From Caulobacteraceae bacterium (GTDB lineage Bacteria; Pseudomonadota; Alphaproteobacteria; Caulobacterales; Aquidulcibacteraceae): a stretch of DNA of 64,000 bases. A program made the translations under genes and the position numbers. The stretch covers positions 1 through 64,000 of the forward strand of contig WRPF01000006.1 in assembly GCA_009773335.1 (NCBI GenBank). The letters run 5' to 3'. The number at the start of each line of letters is the position of its first letter. Position 1 is the stretch's first letter. Under the pieces are notes generated by a model. That model saw nothing but the letters and a program-made list of their open reading frames with translations, was not told the DNA's origin and did no database searches. This document shows positions 24,739-34,770 of the stretch, piece after piece.

Positions 24739-24788
24739 GGCGCAGCTTCCTCGTCGACGGACGGGCGGGTTATTGCGGGAGCGGAACG

Positions 24789-25052
24789 ATGACGGGAGCC
24801 GAAGTGCTCGATATCGGCCGGGAAGCCATCTGGCTGACGGTCATCATGGCGGCGCCGTGCATGCTGGTGGGACTGGCGGTGGGCTTCGGCGTGTCACTGC
24901 TGCAGACGCTGACGCAGATCCAGGAGCAGACGCTCGTCTACGTGCCGAAGATCCTGTCGATCTTCGTGGCGCTGCTGCTGTTCCTGCCGATCATGGGCGG
25001 GCTGCTCGGGCGGTTCACGCAGGACATCTTCATCAGGGTCGCGGCGTACTAG
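24789..25052 (+). CDS. fliQ: Flagellar type III export protein FliQ
   Basis: 87 residues, two membrane hairpin helices, the standard FliQ length. 'MLVGLAVGFGVSLLQTLTQIQEQTL' and 'VPKILSIFVALLLFLP' are family signatures. Forms the FliP5-FliQ4-FliR1 export gate of the flagellar basal body. First gene of fliQ-fliR-flhB; fliP is not in the window. A CtrA half-site lies upstream. Confidence 0.97.
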   Translation: MTGAEVLDIGREAIWLTVIMAAPCMLVGLAVGFGVSLLQTLTQIQEQTLVYVPKILSIFVALLLFLPIMGGLLGRFTQDIFIRVAAY

Positions 25053-25067
25053 CGCCCGGACAAACAC

Positions 25068-25808
25068 ATGACCCTATGGGGCTATGATCTGTGGTCGGTG
25101 ACGCTGGCGTTCGCGCGGATCGGTTCGCTGGTGATGCTGATGCCCGGGCTCGGCGAGGCGGCGGTGCCCGCGCGCGCGCGACTCGGATTCGCGTTGCTGT
25201 TGTCCGTCATGCTGGCGCCGGCCGTCGCGCCGGCGCCATCGGACATCTGGGGCGCATCGGGCGTGATCATCAGCGAGATCGCCGTGGGCATCGTCCTCGG
25301 CGGCGTCGCGCGCATACTCATGACGGGGCTCGCTACCGCCGGCCAGATTTTCGGCTTGGAGACGGGGCTTTCCTTCGCGCAGGTCGCCGACCCGACGCAG
25401 ACCCAGGCGGGCCAGATCATCGCGGTGTTCCTCGGCCTGATGGGCACCGTGCTTGTGTTCGCGACGAACCTGCACCACGTCTTCATCCGCGGCATCGCCG
25501 ACAGCTACCAGGTGTTCGCCGTCGGCAAGCCGTTTCCGGTAGCGGACGCGGCGGATTTTGCGCTCGAAGCGTTCAGCGACGCGTTCCGCATCGGCCTGCA
25601 GATCGCTGCGCCCGTGGTGGTCGCGGGCTTCGTGTTCCGCATCGGCCTCGGCGTTCTCGCGCGGCTCGCGCCCTCGATCCAGGTGTTCTTCGTGGCGATG
25701 CCGCTGAACATCCTCGGGGGGTTCATCATTCTCACGCTCGGGCTGTCGTCCGGCATGCTCGTGTGGCTGGACCGCCTGCAGTCCTTCGGCGCGGCGGGTT
25801 GGAGATAA
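25068..25808 (+). CDS. fliR: Flagellar type III export protein FliR
   Basis: 246 residues, about six membrane helices. 'FARIGSLVMLMPGLGEAAVPARARLGFALLLSVMLAP' at the start and 'AMPLNILGGFIILTLGLSSGM' near the end are typical of FliR. It completes the export gate with FliQ, 15 bp upstream; flhB follows after 6 bp, so the three are one operon. Confidence 0.97.
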   Translation: MTLWGYDLWSVTLAFARIGSLVMLMPGLGEAAVPARARLGFALLLSVMLAPAVAPAPSDIWGASGVIISEIAVGIVLGGVARILMTGLATAGQIFGLETGLSFAQVADPTQTQAGQIIAVFLGLMGTVLVFATNLHHVFIRGIADSYQVFAVGKPFPVADAADFALEAFSDAFRIGLQIAAPVVVAGFVFRIGLGVLARLAPSIQVFFVAMPLNILGGFIILTLGLSSGMLVWLDRLQSFGAAGWR

Positions 25809-25814
25809 CCGGCC

Positions 25815-26888
25815 ATGGCGGAAGGCGCAGAAGACGACGACAAGACCGAAGAGCCCACCCAGAAGCGCATCGAGGATGCGCGCAACCGCGGCGAGATCGT
25901 CTACAGCACCGAAGTCGGCACGGCGTTTTCGCTGCTGGCGGTGACGATGATCGTTGCGTTCATGGCCGCGCCCATGGCCGGCGAGATCGGCACGGCCATG
26001 CGCGGCGCGCTGTCGAACGCGCACCAGTTGCCGGCCGACGGGCGCGCACTGATGACGCTGTATGCGGCGATCGGCCTGAAGATGCTCGCGATCATCGGGA
26101 TGGCCGCGCTCGCACTTGTCGGCGCAGGGATCGCCGCGCGCTTCGTGCAGGATCAGCCGGTCTGGTCGGCCAAGCGGCTTGAGCCCAAGCTCGAACGCCT
26201 CAATCCCTTCGAGGGCGCCAAGCGCGTCTTCGGCAAGCAGGCGGCGGGGACGTTCGGCAAGACCCTGCTCAAGCTCACGATCGTCGGCGTCGCCGTGGTG
26301 TGGTCGCTGTGGCCGCGCGACGGCACGCTGGCGTCGCTGCCGACGCTGGATGTGGGCGCGCTCGCGCCGTACATGCGGGAGCGCGCGCTCAGTCTGCTGA
26401 TCGGTTGCACGATCGCCGCGACCGGCATCGCCATCATCGACTACATCTTCGTTCGCCAGGCGCACTACAAGAGACTGCGCATGACGCGCCACGAGATGAA
26501 GGAAGAGTTCCGCCAGAGCGAGGGCGATCCGCACGTGCGCGCTAAGTTGCGCCAGATACGCCAGGAGCGCGCCAAGAAGCGCATGATGTCGGCGGTGCCG
26601 TCCGCCACCGTCATCATCACCAACCCGACGCACTATGCCGTCGCCCTGAAATACGACCGCGAGGAGAGCCCCGCGCCGATCTGCGTCGCCAAGGGCGTGA
26701 ACGAAGTCGCACTGCGAATCAGGGAAGTCGCCACGGAGAACGGCGTCGCCATCATCGAGGATCCGCCGCTCGCGCGCGCGCTCTACGCCACCGCCGATAT
26801 CGACGAGGCCATCCCCCGCGAGCACTTCGAGGCGGTGGCCAAGGTCATCGGCTACGTGCTGCGCCTCGCCGACCGACGGCGCAGGTAA
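25815..26888 (+). CDS. flhB: Flagellar export switch protein FlhB
   Basis: 357 residues: 'DKTEEPTQKRIEDARNRGEI' N-terminus, four membrane helices, and a cytosolic domain with the self-cleaving NPTH motif ('TVIITNPTHYAVALKYD', Asn270). Cleavage switches export specificity from rod/hook to filament substrates. Last flagellar gene of the operon; cckA starts 66 bp downstream on the same strand. Confidence 0.97.
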   Translation: MAEGAEDDDKTEEPTQKRIEDARNRGEIVYSTEVGTAFSLLAVTMIVAFMAAPMAGEIGTAMRGALSNAHQLPADGRALMTLYAAIGLKMLAIIGMAALALVGAGIAARFVQDQPVWSAKRLEPKLERLNPFEGAKRVFGKQAAGTFGKTLLKLTIVGVAVVWSLWPRDGTLASLPTLDVGALAPYMRERALSLLIGCTIAATGIAIIDYIFVRQAHYKRLRMTRHEMKEEFRQSEGDPHVRAKLRQIRQERAKKRMMSAVPSATVIITNPTHYAVALKYDREESPAPICVAKGVNEVALRIREVATENGVAIIEDPPLARALYATADIDEAIPREHFEAVAKVIGYVLRLADRRRR

Positions 26889-26954
26889 GGCCGTGTTCAT
26901 CCTTGGCGCGACGAATCGGTCCAGACTGGCCCAGCGTACGCAACAGGCACATCA

Positions 26955-29495
26955 ATGACCGAAACCAGCAGTCACGGACCCGCCGCCGGAGGTCACGACG
27001 CCGCAGCGCGTGCTGCGGCGGGACATGGACGTCCCGGGCTCGACGCGCCGCGTCTCCTGTTCTGGGTGGCGCTGGCGATGGGCCTTGCGTCTGCGGGCGT
27101 CGTCGTCGCTGCGGGACAGTCGGCCGGGCGCGCCGGAGCGCTGCTGCTGATCGCCATGGCGGCGGCGGGCATGGTGTTTCTGGTCTGGCTTTCGCGATCG
27201 CACGGGCAGGCTGCGGGGCTCTTTCCCGGCAGGGGCGCCGCTGAAGCGGCAGCGATGAAATCCGACAGCACGGAGCATGCGCTGCTTGAGGCGCTCGAGG
27301 AGCCGGCGCTCCTGACCGACCGCGCCGGTGCGCCGCTGGTGTCCAACGCTGCCTACAAGGCGCTCGCCGACGCCACCGGCGCGCTGGGCGAGAGCGAACG
27401 TCCGCCGTTGATGGACCGCGTGTTCGGTCACGATCCCGTCTTGAATCCGGCGATGTTCCGCCTCTCGCGCTCGGCGTCGTCGCGCCAGAGCCGCCGCGAA
27501 GTGCTGCCGCCGACCCGCGTTGGCGGCCGGCCCGCGATGGTGCGCTACGAGGCGAGCGTCAGCCCCGCGCCGAACGGACGCGTGCTGTGGCGCCTGCGCG
27601 AGATGACCGACGCCGATGCGGCGACGGATGCAGAAGCGCGTGCGTTGTTCATCGAGGACAGCCCGGTCGGCTTCTTCGCCGCGCGTCCCGACGGCGCCAT
27701 CGTTTACATGAACCGCGCGCTCCGCGCCTCGCTCGGGGTGGAGGACGGCGAAGTCCTGCGTGTGCGTGACGTGCTCAAGGAAGACGCAGGACGCGTGCTG
27801 CGGCGTGACCGCAAGTCCGACGAGGCGCAGCGCACGCCGGTGACGCTCAAGACGCGCGATGGCCGCGAGGTGCGCGCAACCGCCGTCTCCATCTGGCCGG
27901 GCGGCGAGGCCGATGGCGCCACGCGCACCTTCATCTTCTTCGAAGCCGCAAACGCACCCGCACAGGGCAACGCCGCCGCCACCGCGAACGCCGTGGACAG
28001 CTTCTTCGCCAACGCGCCGTTCGGCGCAGCGCTGCTTGACGGCACGGACCCTGCGCTCTCGGCGGTGCTCGATTCCAATGCGGCGCTGATGGACATCGCG
28101 CAGGGGCGCGCGACGCCGGGCATGGCGTTCAAGGATCTGTTCGACGCCTCCGATGGCCCGGTCGCGCTGGCGCAACGTCTGCGTCAGGCCTCGCGCGAAC
28201 CCGTCGAACTGCAGCTTGCGACGAACCCGCCGCGGGCCGCGCACGTCTACCTCGCGCCGGCGGACGACGGGCGGGGGCTCGCCTACGTCATCAACGTCAC
28301 CGAGCAGCGCGAACTCGAGCAGCGTCTCAGCCAGGCCGAGAAGATGCGCGAGATCGGGATGCTCGCGGGCGGCGTGGCGCACGATTTCAACAACCTGCTC
28401 ATGGCGATGATGCAGAACTGCGACTATCTCCTGTCGCGCCATCCGGTCGGCGATCCCGACTACATGGACCTCTGCGAGATCAACCACCACGCGCTGCGTG
28501 CGAAAGAGCTTTCCGAACGCCTGCGCGCCTATGCGCGCCAGCAGACGTTCAAGCGCGAGGTTGTCGAGGTCTCGGGCTTCGTTGCGCACATGCACGATCT
28601 CGTGCGCCGCTTGCTGGGCGAGACCATCGCTTTCGAGGTCAAGCACGGCCGCGACCTGCCGTTCATCAAGGCCGACAAGTCGCAGCTTGAGCGCGTGCTC
28701 GTGAATCTCGCCACCAACGCGCGCGACGCGATGTTCGACGGCGGCAAGCGGGGCAAGCTGACGATCACTACCTCCGCGACGACGGCCGAGGCGGCGCGCG
28801 AACTCGGGCACAATCCCATCGCCGACGGCGACTACGTGCTGCTTGAGGTGAGCGACACGGGCCAGGGCATCAAGCCGGAGGATCAGGCACGCATCTTCCG
28901 TCCGTTCTTCTCCACGAAGGAAGCCGGCCTCGGCACAGGCCTCGGCCTTGCGACGTCCTACGGCATCATCAAGCAGTCGGAAGGCTTCATCTTCTTCGAC
29001 TCCGCAGTGGGCAAGGGCACGACCTTCCGTATCTATCTGCCCGTGTACCAGCCGACGGCGGAAGAGATCGACGACATGGCGCGTCGTGAGCGGGACTCCG
29101 CGCGTCGCGCGCCGGTGGATCTCTCCGGGCGCGGGCGCATCCTGCTTGTCGAGGATGAGGACAAGCTGCGCAGCTCAATCGCGCGCAACTTGGTGAAATG
29201 CGGCTACGAGATCGACGAGGCCGAGGACGGCGAGGACGGACTGGCGAAGCTCGAAGCCAATCCCGGCGGGTATGATCTCGTGATCTCCGACGTGACCATG
29301 CCGTTCATGACGGGGCCTGAAATGTTGAAGGCCGCGACAACGGAAATGATCGGCGGCGCCAAGGTGCTGTTCCTGTCCGGTTATGCGCCCGAGAGCTTCG
29401 GCAAGGTGCTGGAGAATTTTGAAGTCAGCTACATGGCCAAGCCTGTCGGCGTGCAGCAGCTCGCCCAGCGCGTGAAGGAGTTGATCGCGGCATGA
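26955..29495 (+). CDS. cckA: Hybrid sensor histidine kinase CckA
   Basis: 846 residues. Two membrane helices (about 34-80), PAS-like sensor segments (105-440), a HisKA domain with 'GGVAHDFNNLLMAMMQN' (phospho-acceptor His476), an ATPase domain ('LATNARDAMFDGGKRGKL', 'GTGLGLATSYGIIKQS') and a C-terminal receiver with Asp779 ('LVISDVTMPFMTGPEML'). CckA is the bifunctional kinase/phosphatase that, through ChpT, sets phosphorylation of CtrA and CpdR. Position after flhB and overall architecture match Caulobacter CckA. It overlaps the following response regulator by 4 nt. Confidence 0.94.
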   Translation: MTETSSHGPAAGGHDAAARAAAGHGRPGLDAPRLLFWVALAMGLASAGVVVAAGQSAGRAGALLLIAMAAAGMVFLVWLSRSHGQAAGLFPGRGAAEAAAMKSDSTEHALLEALEEPALLTDRAGAPLVSNAAYKALADATGALGESERPPLMDRVFGHDPVLNPAMFRLSRSASSRQSRREVLPPTRVGGRPAMVRYEASVSPAPNGRVLWRLREMTDADAATDAEARALFIEDSPVGFFAARPDGAIVYMNRALRASLGVEDGEVLRVRDVLKEDAGRVLRRDRKSDEAQRTPVTLKTRDGREVRATAVSIWPGGEADGATRTFIFFEAANAPAQGNAAATANAVDSFFANAPFGAALLDGTDPALSAVLDSNAALMDIAQGRATPGMAFKDLFDASDGPVALAQRLRQASREPVELQLATNPPRAAHVYLAPADDGRGLAYVINVTEQRELEQRLSQAEKMREIGMLAGGVAHDFNNLLMAMMQNCDYLLSRHPVGDPDYMDLCEINHHALRAKELSERLRAYARQQTFKREVVEVSGFVAHMHDLVRRLLGETIAFEVKHGRDLPFIKADKSQLERVLVNLATNARDAMFDGGKRGKLTITTSATTAEAARELGHNPIADGDYVLLEVSDTGQGIKPEDQARIFRPFFSTKEAGLGTGLGLATSYGIIKQSEGFIFFDSAVGKGTTFRIYLPVYQPTAEEIDDMARRERDSARRAPVDLSGRGRILLVEDEDKLRSSIARNLVKCGYEIDEAEDGEDGLAKLEANPGGYDLVISDVTMPFMTGPEMLKAATTEMIGGAKVLFLSGYAPESFGKVLENFEVSYMAKPVGVQQLAQRVKELIAA

Positions 29496-29857
29496 CGACG
29501 AAGATCCTCCTGGTGGAAGACGAAGATCCCCTGCGTGGCGCCATCGCGAAGACCTTGCGCGAGCGCGGCTATGAAGTCGACGAGGCCTGCGACGGCGAAG
29601 AGGGCCTCGAGAAGATCAACGCCGCGAAAGGCGCCTATGCGCTCGTCATCTGCGACGTGGCGATGCCCGTGCTCGACGGACTCAGTATGCTGAAGGCGGC
29701 CGGCAAGGGGCTCGGGAGCGCGCGCGTGTTGCTGATGAGCGGCTACGCGGTGGACGAGACGCCGGCGGAACTGAAAGGGCGGACGGTCGCATCGATCAGG
29801 AAGCCGATCCCGCACGCGCAGGTGGCCGACGAAGCGGGCGCTCTGCTGGCGGCTTGA
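29492..29857 (+). CDS. Single-domain response regulator coupled to cckA
   Basis: 121 residues, only a receiver domain: acidic pair E9-D10, phospho-acceptor Asp55 ('VICDVAMPVLDG'), Ser83 and Lys104 ('SIRKPIP'). It resembles the receiver at the end of CckA in its 'LVEDEDxLR' start and 'EVDEAxDGEEGLxKI' region, suggesting origin by duplication of that domain. The ATGA overlap implies translational coupling to cckA. It could be a CpdR/DivK-like phosphate sink or adaptor; which one cannot be told from sequence alone. Confidence 0.85.
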   Translation: MTTKILLVEDEDPLRGAIAKTLRERGYEVDEACDGEEGLEKINAAKGAYALVICDVAMPVLDGLSMLKAAGKGLGSARVLLMSGYAVDETPAELKGRTVASIRKPIPHAQVADEAGALLAA

Positions 29858-29879
29858 TCCCGCGGGGACCTTTGGCCGC

Positions 29880-30455
29880 TCAGTCGCCCCGGACGCCCTG
29901 ATCGCGGACCTTGCGTAGCCATTCGGCGCGGTGTTTCTCATCATCGACGCCGCCGATCAGTGTTTCATGGATCGGGCCGATGCCAGCCATGCCGAGAATG
30001 CCGGTCTCAAATCCCTTTACGCCATGGGCGCCGAACATCAGCCGGTAGGCCGCCGCCGGCATGCCCATCGTCACGATCACGCGGGCAGAGCGCCCCTTGA
30101 GCATCTGCCGCGGCCAGCCTTTGGCGTTTGCCTCTATGGCGAAGTTCGCGCGGGCGAAGTGCTCGAAGAATGCTTTCACCAGCGCAGGCATGGTTCCCAG
30201 CCAAAGCGGATAGACAATCACGAGATGGTCGGCCTGCAAAACGGCCTGCTGCACCTGCCGGACGGCCTCCGGCGCGGGCGTGGCGAAGTCCTTCGGGTCG
30301 CGTAGGAACGGAAGGTCCATGGCGCCGATGTCGAAGTACGAGACCGTGTGCCCGCCCTCGTCGGCGCCCTCTGCATAAGCGCCTGCGAGCGCGTGACAGA
30401 AGTGCGCCGGATCGCTGTGGGGATGCCCCTGAAGGATGCAGATCGTATGAGTCAT
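29880..30455 (-). CDS. Flavodoxin-fold NAD(P)H:quinone oxidoreductase
   Basis: 191 residues of the flavodoxin_2 family (NQO/KefF/MdaB type). 'TICILQGHPHSDPAHFCHALAGAYAEGA' is the FMN/FAD phosphate-binding start, 'ADHLVIVYPLWLGTMPALVKAFFEHF' the conserved flavin-ring segment and 'GRSARVIVTMGMP' a core strand. Reduces quinones or similar acceptors by two electrons, in the cytosol. Stands alone, convergent with the response regulator. Confidence 0.85.
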   Translation of the reverse strand: MTHTICILQGHPHSDPAHFCHALAGAYAEGADEGGHTVSYFDIGAMDLPFLRDPKDFATPAPEAVRQVQQAVLQADHLVIVYPLWLGTMPALVKAFFEHFARANFAIEANAKGWPRQMLKGRSARVIVTMGMPAAAYRLMFGAHGVKGFETGILGMAGIGPIHETLIGGVDDEKHRAEWLRKVRDQGVRGD

Positions 30456-30570
30456 CGCGCACCTCGGATGCAGTCAGCCCCGTGGGGCCAACGATTGCAT
30501 TGACGCTGGTCAATGGGACGGCGAGGTTGGCGCGCGGCGCCAAGCACCTTCCGCGTCCGGGCGCGGGAAC

Positions 30571-32175
30571 TTACATCCTGAAAACCCCGAACCGCGTCGG
30601 CTCGATCGGCGCGTTCAGGCTCGCCGCCAGGCTCAGCGCCACCACGCGGCGCGTCTGCGCGGGGTCGATCACGCCGTCGTCCCACAGGCGAGCTGTGGCG
30701 AAGTAGGGCGAGCCTTCCTCTTCGTACTTCTGGCGGATCGGCGCCTTGAAGGCTTCCTCGTCTTCCGCGCTCCACGACTGGCCGCGCAGTTCCATGCCGT
30801 CGCGCTTCACGGTGGCGAGCACGCTCGCGGCCTGTTCGCCGCCCATGACGGAAATGCGCGCATTCGGCCACATCCAGAGGAAGCGCGGCCCGTAGGCGCG
30901 TCCGCACATGCCGTAGTTGCCCGCGCCGTAGCTGCCGCCGATGACGACGGTGATCTTCGGCACCTTCGCACAAGATACTGCCGTCACGAGTTTCGCGCCG
31001 TCCTTGGCGATGCCCCCGGTTTCGTACTTCGACCCCACCATGAAGCCGGTGATGTTCTGCAGGAACAGCAGCGGAATGTTGCGCTGGCAGCAGAGCTGGA
31101 CGAAGTGCGCGCCCTTGAGCGCGCTTTCGGAAAACAGCACGCCGTTGTTGGCGATGATCCCGACGGGAAAACCCTCGATCTTCGCAAAGCCCGTCACCAG
31201 CGTCTCGCCGTAGAGCTTCTTGAATTCGTCGAACTGCGAGCCGTCGACGATCCGCGCGATCACCTTGCGCACATCGTAGGGCTGGCGGATGTCATCGGGC
31301 ACGATGCCGTAGATGTCTTCGGCGTCGAACAGCGGCGCGCGGGCGGGATCGGGCTCGATCGCCAGCGTCTGCTTCGGCAAATGGCTGACGATCTGGCGCG
31401 CCAGATGCAGGGCGTGCTGGTCGTTCATGGCGTAGTGGTCGGCCACGCCCGAACGGCGCGCGTGCACATCGGCGCCGCCGAGGTCCTCCGCCGAAATCAC
31501 TTCGCCGGTCGCGGCCTTTACCAGCGGCGGCCCGCCGAGGAATATCGTGCCTTGCTTCCGAACAATAATCGTCTCGTCGCTCATCGCCGGCACATAGGCG
31601 CCGCCGGCGGTACATGAGCCCATCACCACCGCGATCTGCGGAATGCCTTCCGCGCTCATGTTGGCCTGGTTGAAGAAAATGCGTCCGAAATGTTCGCGGT
31701 CCGGGAAGACGTCCGCCTGGAACGGCAGGTTCGCGCCGCCCGAGTCGACGAGATAGAGGCAGGGCAGGCGGTTCTCGCGCGCGATCTCATGGGCGCGCAG
31801 GTGCTTCTTCACGGTGATCGGGTAATAGGTGCCGCCCTTCACCGTGGCGTCGTTGCAGACGATCATCACGGTACGGCCTTCCACGCGGCCAATGCCGGTG
31901 ATGAGCGAGGCCGCATGCACGTCGCCCTCGTACATGCCGTTGGCCGCGAGGCCGCTCAGTTCGAGAAACGGGGACGCCGGATCGATCAGCTGTTCGACGC
32001 GCTCGCGGGGCAGGAGCTTGCCGCGCGCCACGTGTTTCCCGCGGGCGTCCTGCGACCCGCCGAGGGCCGCCGTCGAGGTCCGCGTACGGAGGTCTTCCAC
32101 CAGCGCCCGCATCCGCGTCGCATTGCGTACGAAGGCGGGCGAGGCTGGATCGATCTGGGTTTCGATGATGGACAT
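30571..32175 (-). CDS. Methylcrotonoyl-CoA carboxylase, carboxyltransferase (beta) subunit
   Basis: 534 residues from ATG 32175. Typical biotin-dependent carboxyltransferase: '[29 protein letters not shown]', '[21 protein letters not shown]', '[16 protein letters not shown]' and '[27 protein letters not shown]' match the methylcrotonoyl-CoA type more than propionyl-CoA carboxylase. Acts after isovaleryl-CoA dehydrogenase in leucine breakdown. The biotin-carrying alpha subunit is not adjacent, which is unusual; the gene is followed by an unrelated oxidoreductase. Confidence 0.9.
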   Translation of the reverse strand: MSIIETQIDPASPAFVRNATRMRALVEDLRTRTSTAALGGSQDARGKHVARGKLLPRERVEQLIDPASPFLELSGLAANGMYEGDVHAASLITGIGRVEGRTVMIVCNDATVKGGTYYPITVKKHLRAHEIARENRLPCLYLVDSGGANLPFQADVFPDREHFGRIFFNQANMSAEGIPQIAVVMGSCTAGGAYVPAMSDETIIVRKQGTIFLGGPPLVKAATGEVISAEDLGGADVHARRSGVADHYAMNDQHALHLARQIVSHLPKQTLAIEPDPARAPLFDAEDIYGIVPDDIRQPYDVRKVIARIVDGSQFDEFKKLYGETLVTGFAKIEGFPVGIIANNGVLFSESALKGAHFVQLCCQRNIPLLFLQNITGFMVGSKYETGGIAKDGAKLVTAVSCAKVPKITVVIGGSYGAGNYGMCGRAYGPRFLWMWPNARISVMGGEQAASVLATVKRDGMELRGQSWSAEDEEAFKAPIRQKYEEEGSPYFATARLWDDGVIDPAQTRRVVALSLAASLNAPIEPTRFGVFRM

Positions 32176-32264
32176 GGCAGCCTTGATGGCGCGCGCCGGA
32201 CGCGGCGTCAAAGCCCGACACGGTCCCGCTTGGCAAGTCGCCCGAAAGGCGTCACCTAGGCGCC

Positions 32265-34040
32265 ATGACGGGCCATCTTGAGGACATTCCGATCCTGCGC
32301 GGCGCGAGCGCTGCGACGCTGGCCGCTGCGGAGGCCGAGGCGGAGTGGTTTTCGCTGCCCGGCGGCTGGCCGCTTTTTCACGCTGGCGAGGCCTCGGAAG
32401 CGCTGTACTTCGTCGTCTCGGGATCGTTGGCGGCGTTTCGCGGCGAAGGGATGGACCAGCATCTCGTCGGCTACATCCGGGCGGGCGAACCCGTCGGCGA
32501 AATGTCGCTCATCGTCGGCGATGGCCATTCTGGGTCGGTCTATGCCATCCGCGACACCGAGATGGTGCGCTTCTCGCGCGCGGCGTTCGAGCGGCTCGTG
32601 GACATGCACCCCCAGATGATGCGCGCGCTCGCCCGTCTCATGCTGATCCGCGCCAGGCAGGGCCCCAGCCGGAATGCGCGCGCCGAGCCGAAGGTCTACG
32701 CGCTGATCGCCACCTCGCCGACAATCGATCTGCGCCTGCGGGCGCAGACACTCGTGGAGGCGCTCGCGAGGCTGGGCAAGAATGCCTGCGTCGTCGGCGA
32801 GGAAGGCGACGACAAGCAGAGCGCCTGGTTCGACGCGCTTGAGCAGGAACATGACGCCGTCTTTCTCATCAGCCCGATCGCCGATACGTCGTGGTTCCGC
32901 ACCTGCCTGCGCCAGGCCGATCGCATCTGGGTGCTGGCGCGCGCCGATGCTGCGCCCTCCACTCCATTGCTTCCGGAGGAAGACCCATCACCCGCACGGC
33001 GGTTCCGGCTTGTTGACGTGGTGCTTCTGCACCATGGCTCCGACCGGCAGTTCGCGTCGGCGGAACAGTGGCGACGCGCCTGTGACGCCTCGCGCATCAT
33101 GCACTGGCGCGGGCTGGCTGACGAAGACGCCGGCCGTCTCGCGCGGGTGATCGCGGGATGCGCGACCGGGCTTGTCTTGTCTGGCGGCGGTGCGCGTGCG
33201 TATGCGCACATCGGCGTCATCCGCGCCCTGCGCGAGTTCGGAACGCCCATCGACGTGATCGGCGGCACCAGCATGGGCGCGATCGTCGCGGCCTGCTACG
33301 CCATGGGCTGGGACGATGGTCAGATCGAGACGCGCATCCGCAAGGCGTTCGTGGAGTCAAATCCGCTCGGCGACTATGTCGTGCCGGTGGTTTCGCTGTC
33401 GCGCGGCAAGCGTGTGGAGACGCGCCTGCACGAACACTTCGGCGATTCGCTCATCGAAGACCTGCATGTGCCGTTCTATTGCGTGTCCACGAACCTTGTG
33501 AGCGCGAACGCCCACGTGCACCGGTCGGGCCTGCTGCGCGATGCGCTGCGCGCTTCCATTTCCCTGCCCGGAATCCTGCCGCCGGTGTCCAACGGCGGCG
33601 ACATGCTGCTGGTCGATGGCGCTGTGGTGAAGAACTTCCCCGTCGACGTGATGAAGGAAACGCACCGTGGGCCGATCATCGGCGTCGACGTGGCGCGCCG
33701 GAGCACGATCGACCCGATGGACTTCGTCGACGTGCCAGACTTCATCGGCTGGGTCACGCGCAAGGGTTTCCAGTCGGCGCCGCCCATCGCGTCGCTGCTG
33801 ATGCATACGGCCACGCTCACGGTCGATCCGTGGATGGGGCGCGACGGGGCTGACCTGCTCATTATCCCTGAGATGCCGGATGTCGATCTTCGCGACTGGA
33901 AGGAGTTCGACTCCGCAGTCGCCGCCGGATACGAGGCGACGGTCGCGGCGCTCAAGCGGCGCGCCGAACACGAGTTCCTGCAGTGCGACGCTTCGGCGCC
34001 GGAGGTGGCCAGGGTGCTCGGCGCGGCGCGCGCGGGCTAG
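32265..34040 (+). CDS. Patatin-like phospholipase with N-terminal cyclic-nucleotide-binding domain
   Basis: 591 residues. Residues about 5-125 form a cNMP-binding jelly roll ('[22 protein letters not shown]', '[27 protein letters not shown]'). The patatin domain carries the oxyanion loop '[17 protein letters not shown]' (about 306), nucleophile 'GGTSMGAIV' (Ser about 335) and catalytic Asp in '[10 protein letters not shown]' (about 450). Same layout as neuropathy-target-esterase-like lysophospholipases. The stop codon lies within the terminal repeat of an interspersed element. Probably acts at the inner membrane; the cNMP domain may be structural rather than regulatory. Confidence 0.9.
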   Translation: MTGHLEDIPILRGASAATLAAAEAEAEWFSLPGGWPLFHAGEASEALYFVVSGSLAAFRGEGMDQHLVGYIRAGEPVGEMSLIVGDGHSGSVYAIRDTEMVRFSRAAFERLVDMHPQMMRALARLMLIRARQGPSRNARAEPKVYALIATSPTIDLRLRAQTLVEALARLGKNACVVGEEGDDKQSAWFDALEQEHDAVFLISPIADTSWFRTCLRQADRIWVLARADAAPSTPLLPEEDPSPARRFRLVDVVLLHHGSDRQFASAEQWRRACDASRIMHWRGLADEDAGRLARVIAGCATGLVLSGGGARAYAHIGVIRALREFGTPIDVIGGTSMGAIVAACYAMGWDDGQIETRIRKAFVESNPLGDYVVPVVSLSRGKRVETRLHEHFGDSLIEDLHVPFYCVSTNLVSANAHVHRSGLLRDALRASISLPGILPPVSNGGDMLLVDGAVVKNFPVDVMKETHRGPIIGVDVARRSTIDPMDFVDVPDFIGWVTRKGFQSAPPIASLLMHTATLTVDPWMGRDGADLLIIPEMPDVDLRDWKEFDSAVAAGYEATVAALKRRAEHEFLQCDASAPEVARVLGAARAG

Positions 34041-34142
34041 AGCATTTTCCGACGAAGTGGACGCCGGTTCGTCGTTAGAAAATGCGTTCAAACAACAAGC
34101 TAGAGCCCCGATCCGATTCAATCGGATCGGAAAAGGCTCTAG
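34037..34142. repeat. Interspersed palindromic repeat, copy B
   Basis: Near-identical to copy A at 7541-7643, here with complete terminal inverted repeats CTAGAGC ... GCTCTAG. The left terminal repeat supplies the TAG stop codon of the upstream patatin gene, and the element ends 20 bp before the next lipoprotein gene. Confidence 0.85.
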
Positions 34143-34162
34143 TGACATTCCAGGAAGTTCAG

Positions 34163-34708
34163 ATGCGTCTTCTCATTCTTGCCGTCGCCCTTCTTCTGGC
34201 CGCCTGCGAGCCCGGCGCGAACGGGCCACTTGCGGGCTCGAACGGATGCGCTCTGGTTGCGGAACGCACGGTCGCCTTCACCGGACCTGAGGCGCGCGAC
34301 ACGGTTGAAGCGCGCGCCATCGGTCGCGATTGCGCCGGCGCCGTGGTGGTCTGGACGGTGCGCAATGCCGCCGGCAAGCCGCTATTCGCGCACGCCGCGC
34401 CGTACGAGTGGATCCACAAGCCCGTCGATCCCACGAGCGCTGCTCAGTTGCAGGCGTTTCTTGACAGCTGGGCCAGTGCGCCCGTGGACGACACGTCGGC
34501 CTCGCCGGAATGGAAAGCCGATGGCGTCACGGCTCCGGAAGCCTGGGGACCGGGCGGCGCCAGCATGTTCGTCCGCGAAACCTACGAGTCCATTCGCGCC
34601 GCGAAACTTCCGCGCATCTGCCTGCCCATCTCCAGCGACGCCTACCAGTGCATCTTCTATGACGCGGAGGCCGAAGCGGTGGATGTGCACTTCTCCGGCG
34701 GCGCCTGA
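34163..34708 (+). CDS. Putative lipoprotein
   Basis: 181 residues from ATG 34163 behind an AGGAAG site. 'MRLLILAVALLLAAC' is a clear lipoprotein signal with lipobox Cys15. The mature part has four further cysteines and 'AVVVWTVRNAAGKPLFAHAAPYEW', but no family I can name. Probably outer-membrane anchored. It stands alone downstream of repeat copy B and converges on the TPR gene. Confidence 0.75.
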   Translation: MRLLILAVALLLAACEPGANGPLAGSNGCALVAERTVAFTGPEARDTVEARAIGRDCAGAVVVWTVRNAAGKPLFAHAAPYEWIHKPVDPTSAAQLQAFLDSWASAPVDDTSASPEWKADGVTAPEAWGPGGASMFVRETYESIRAAKLPRICLPISSDAYQCIFYDAEAEAVDVHFSGGA

Positions 34709-34770
34709 CGCACGCGGGCGTCAGGCGCGATGACAAGGTTTGGTCCGCAGACGTTTTCCGGGACAGGCGG

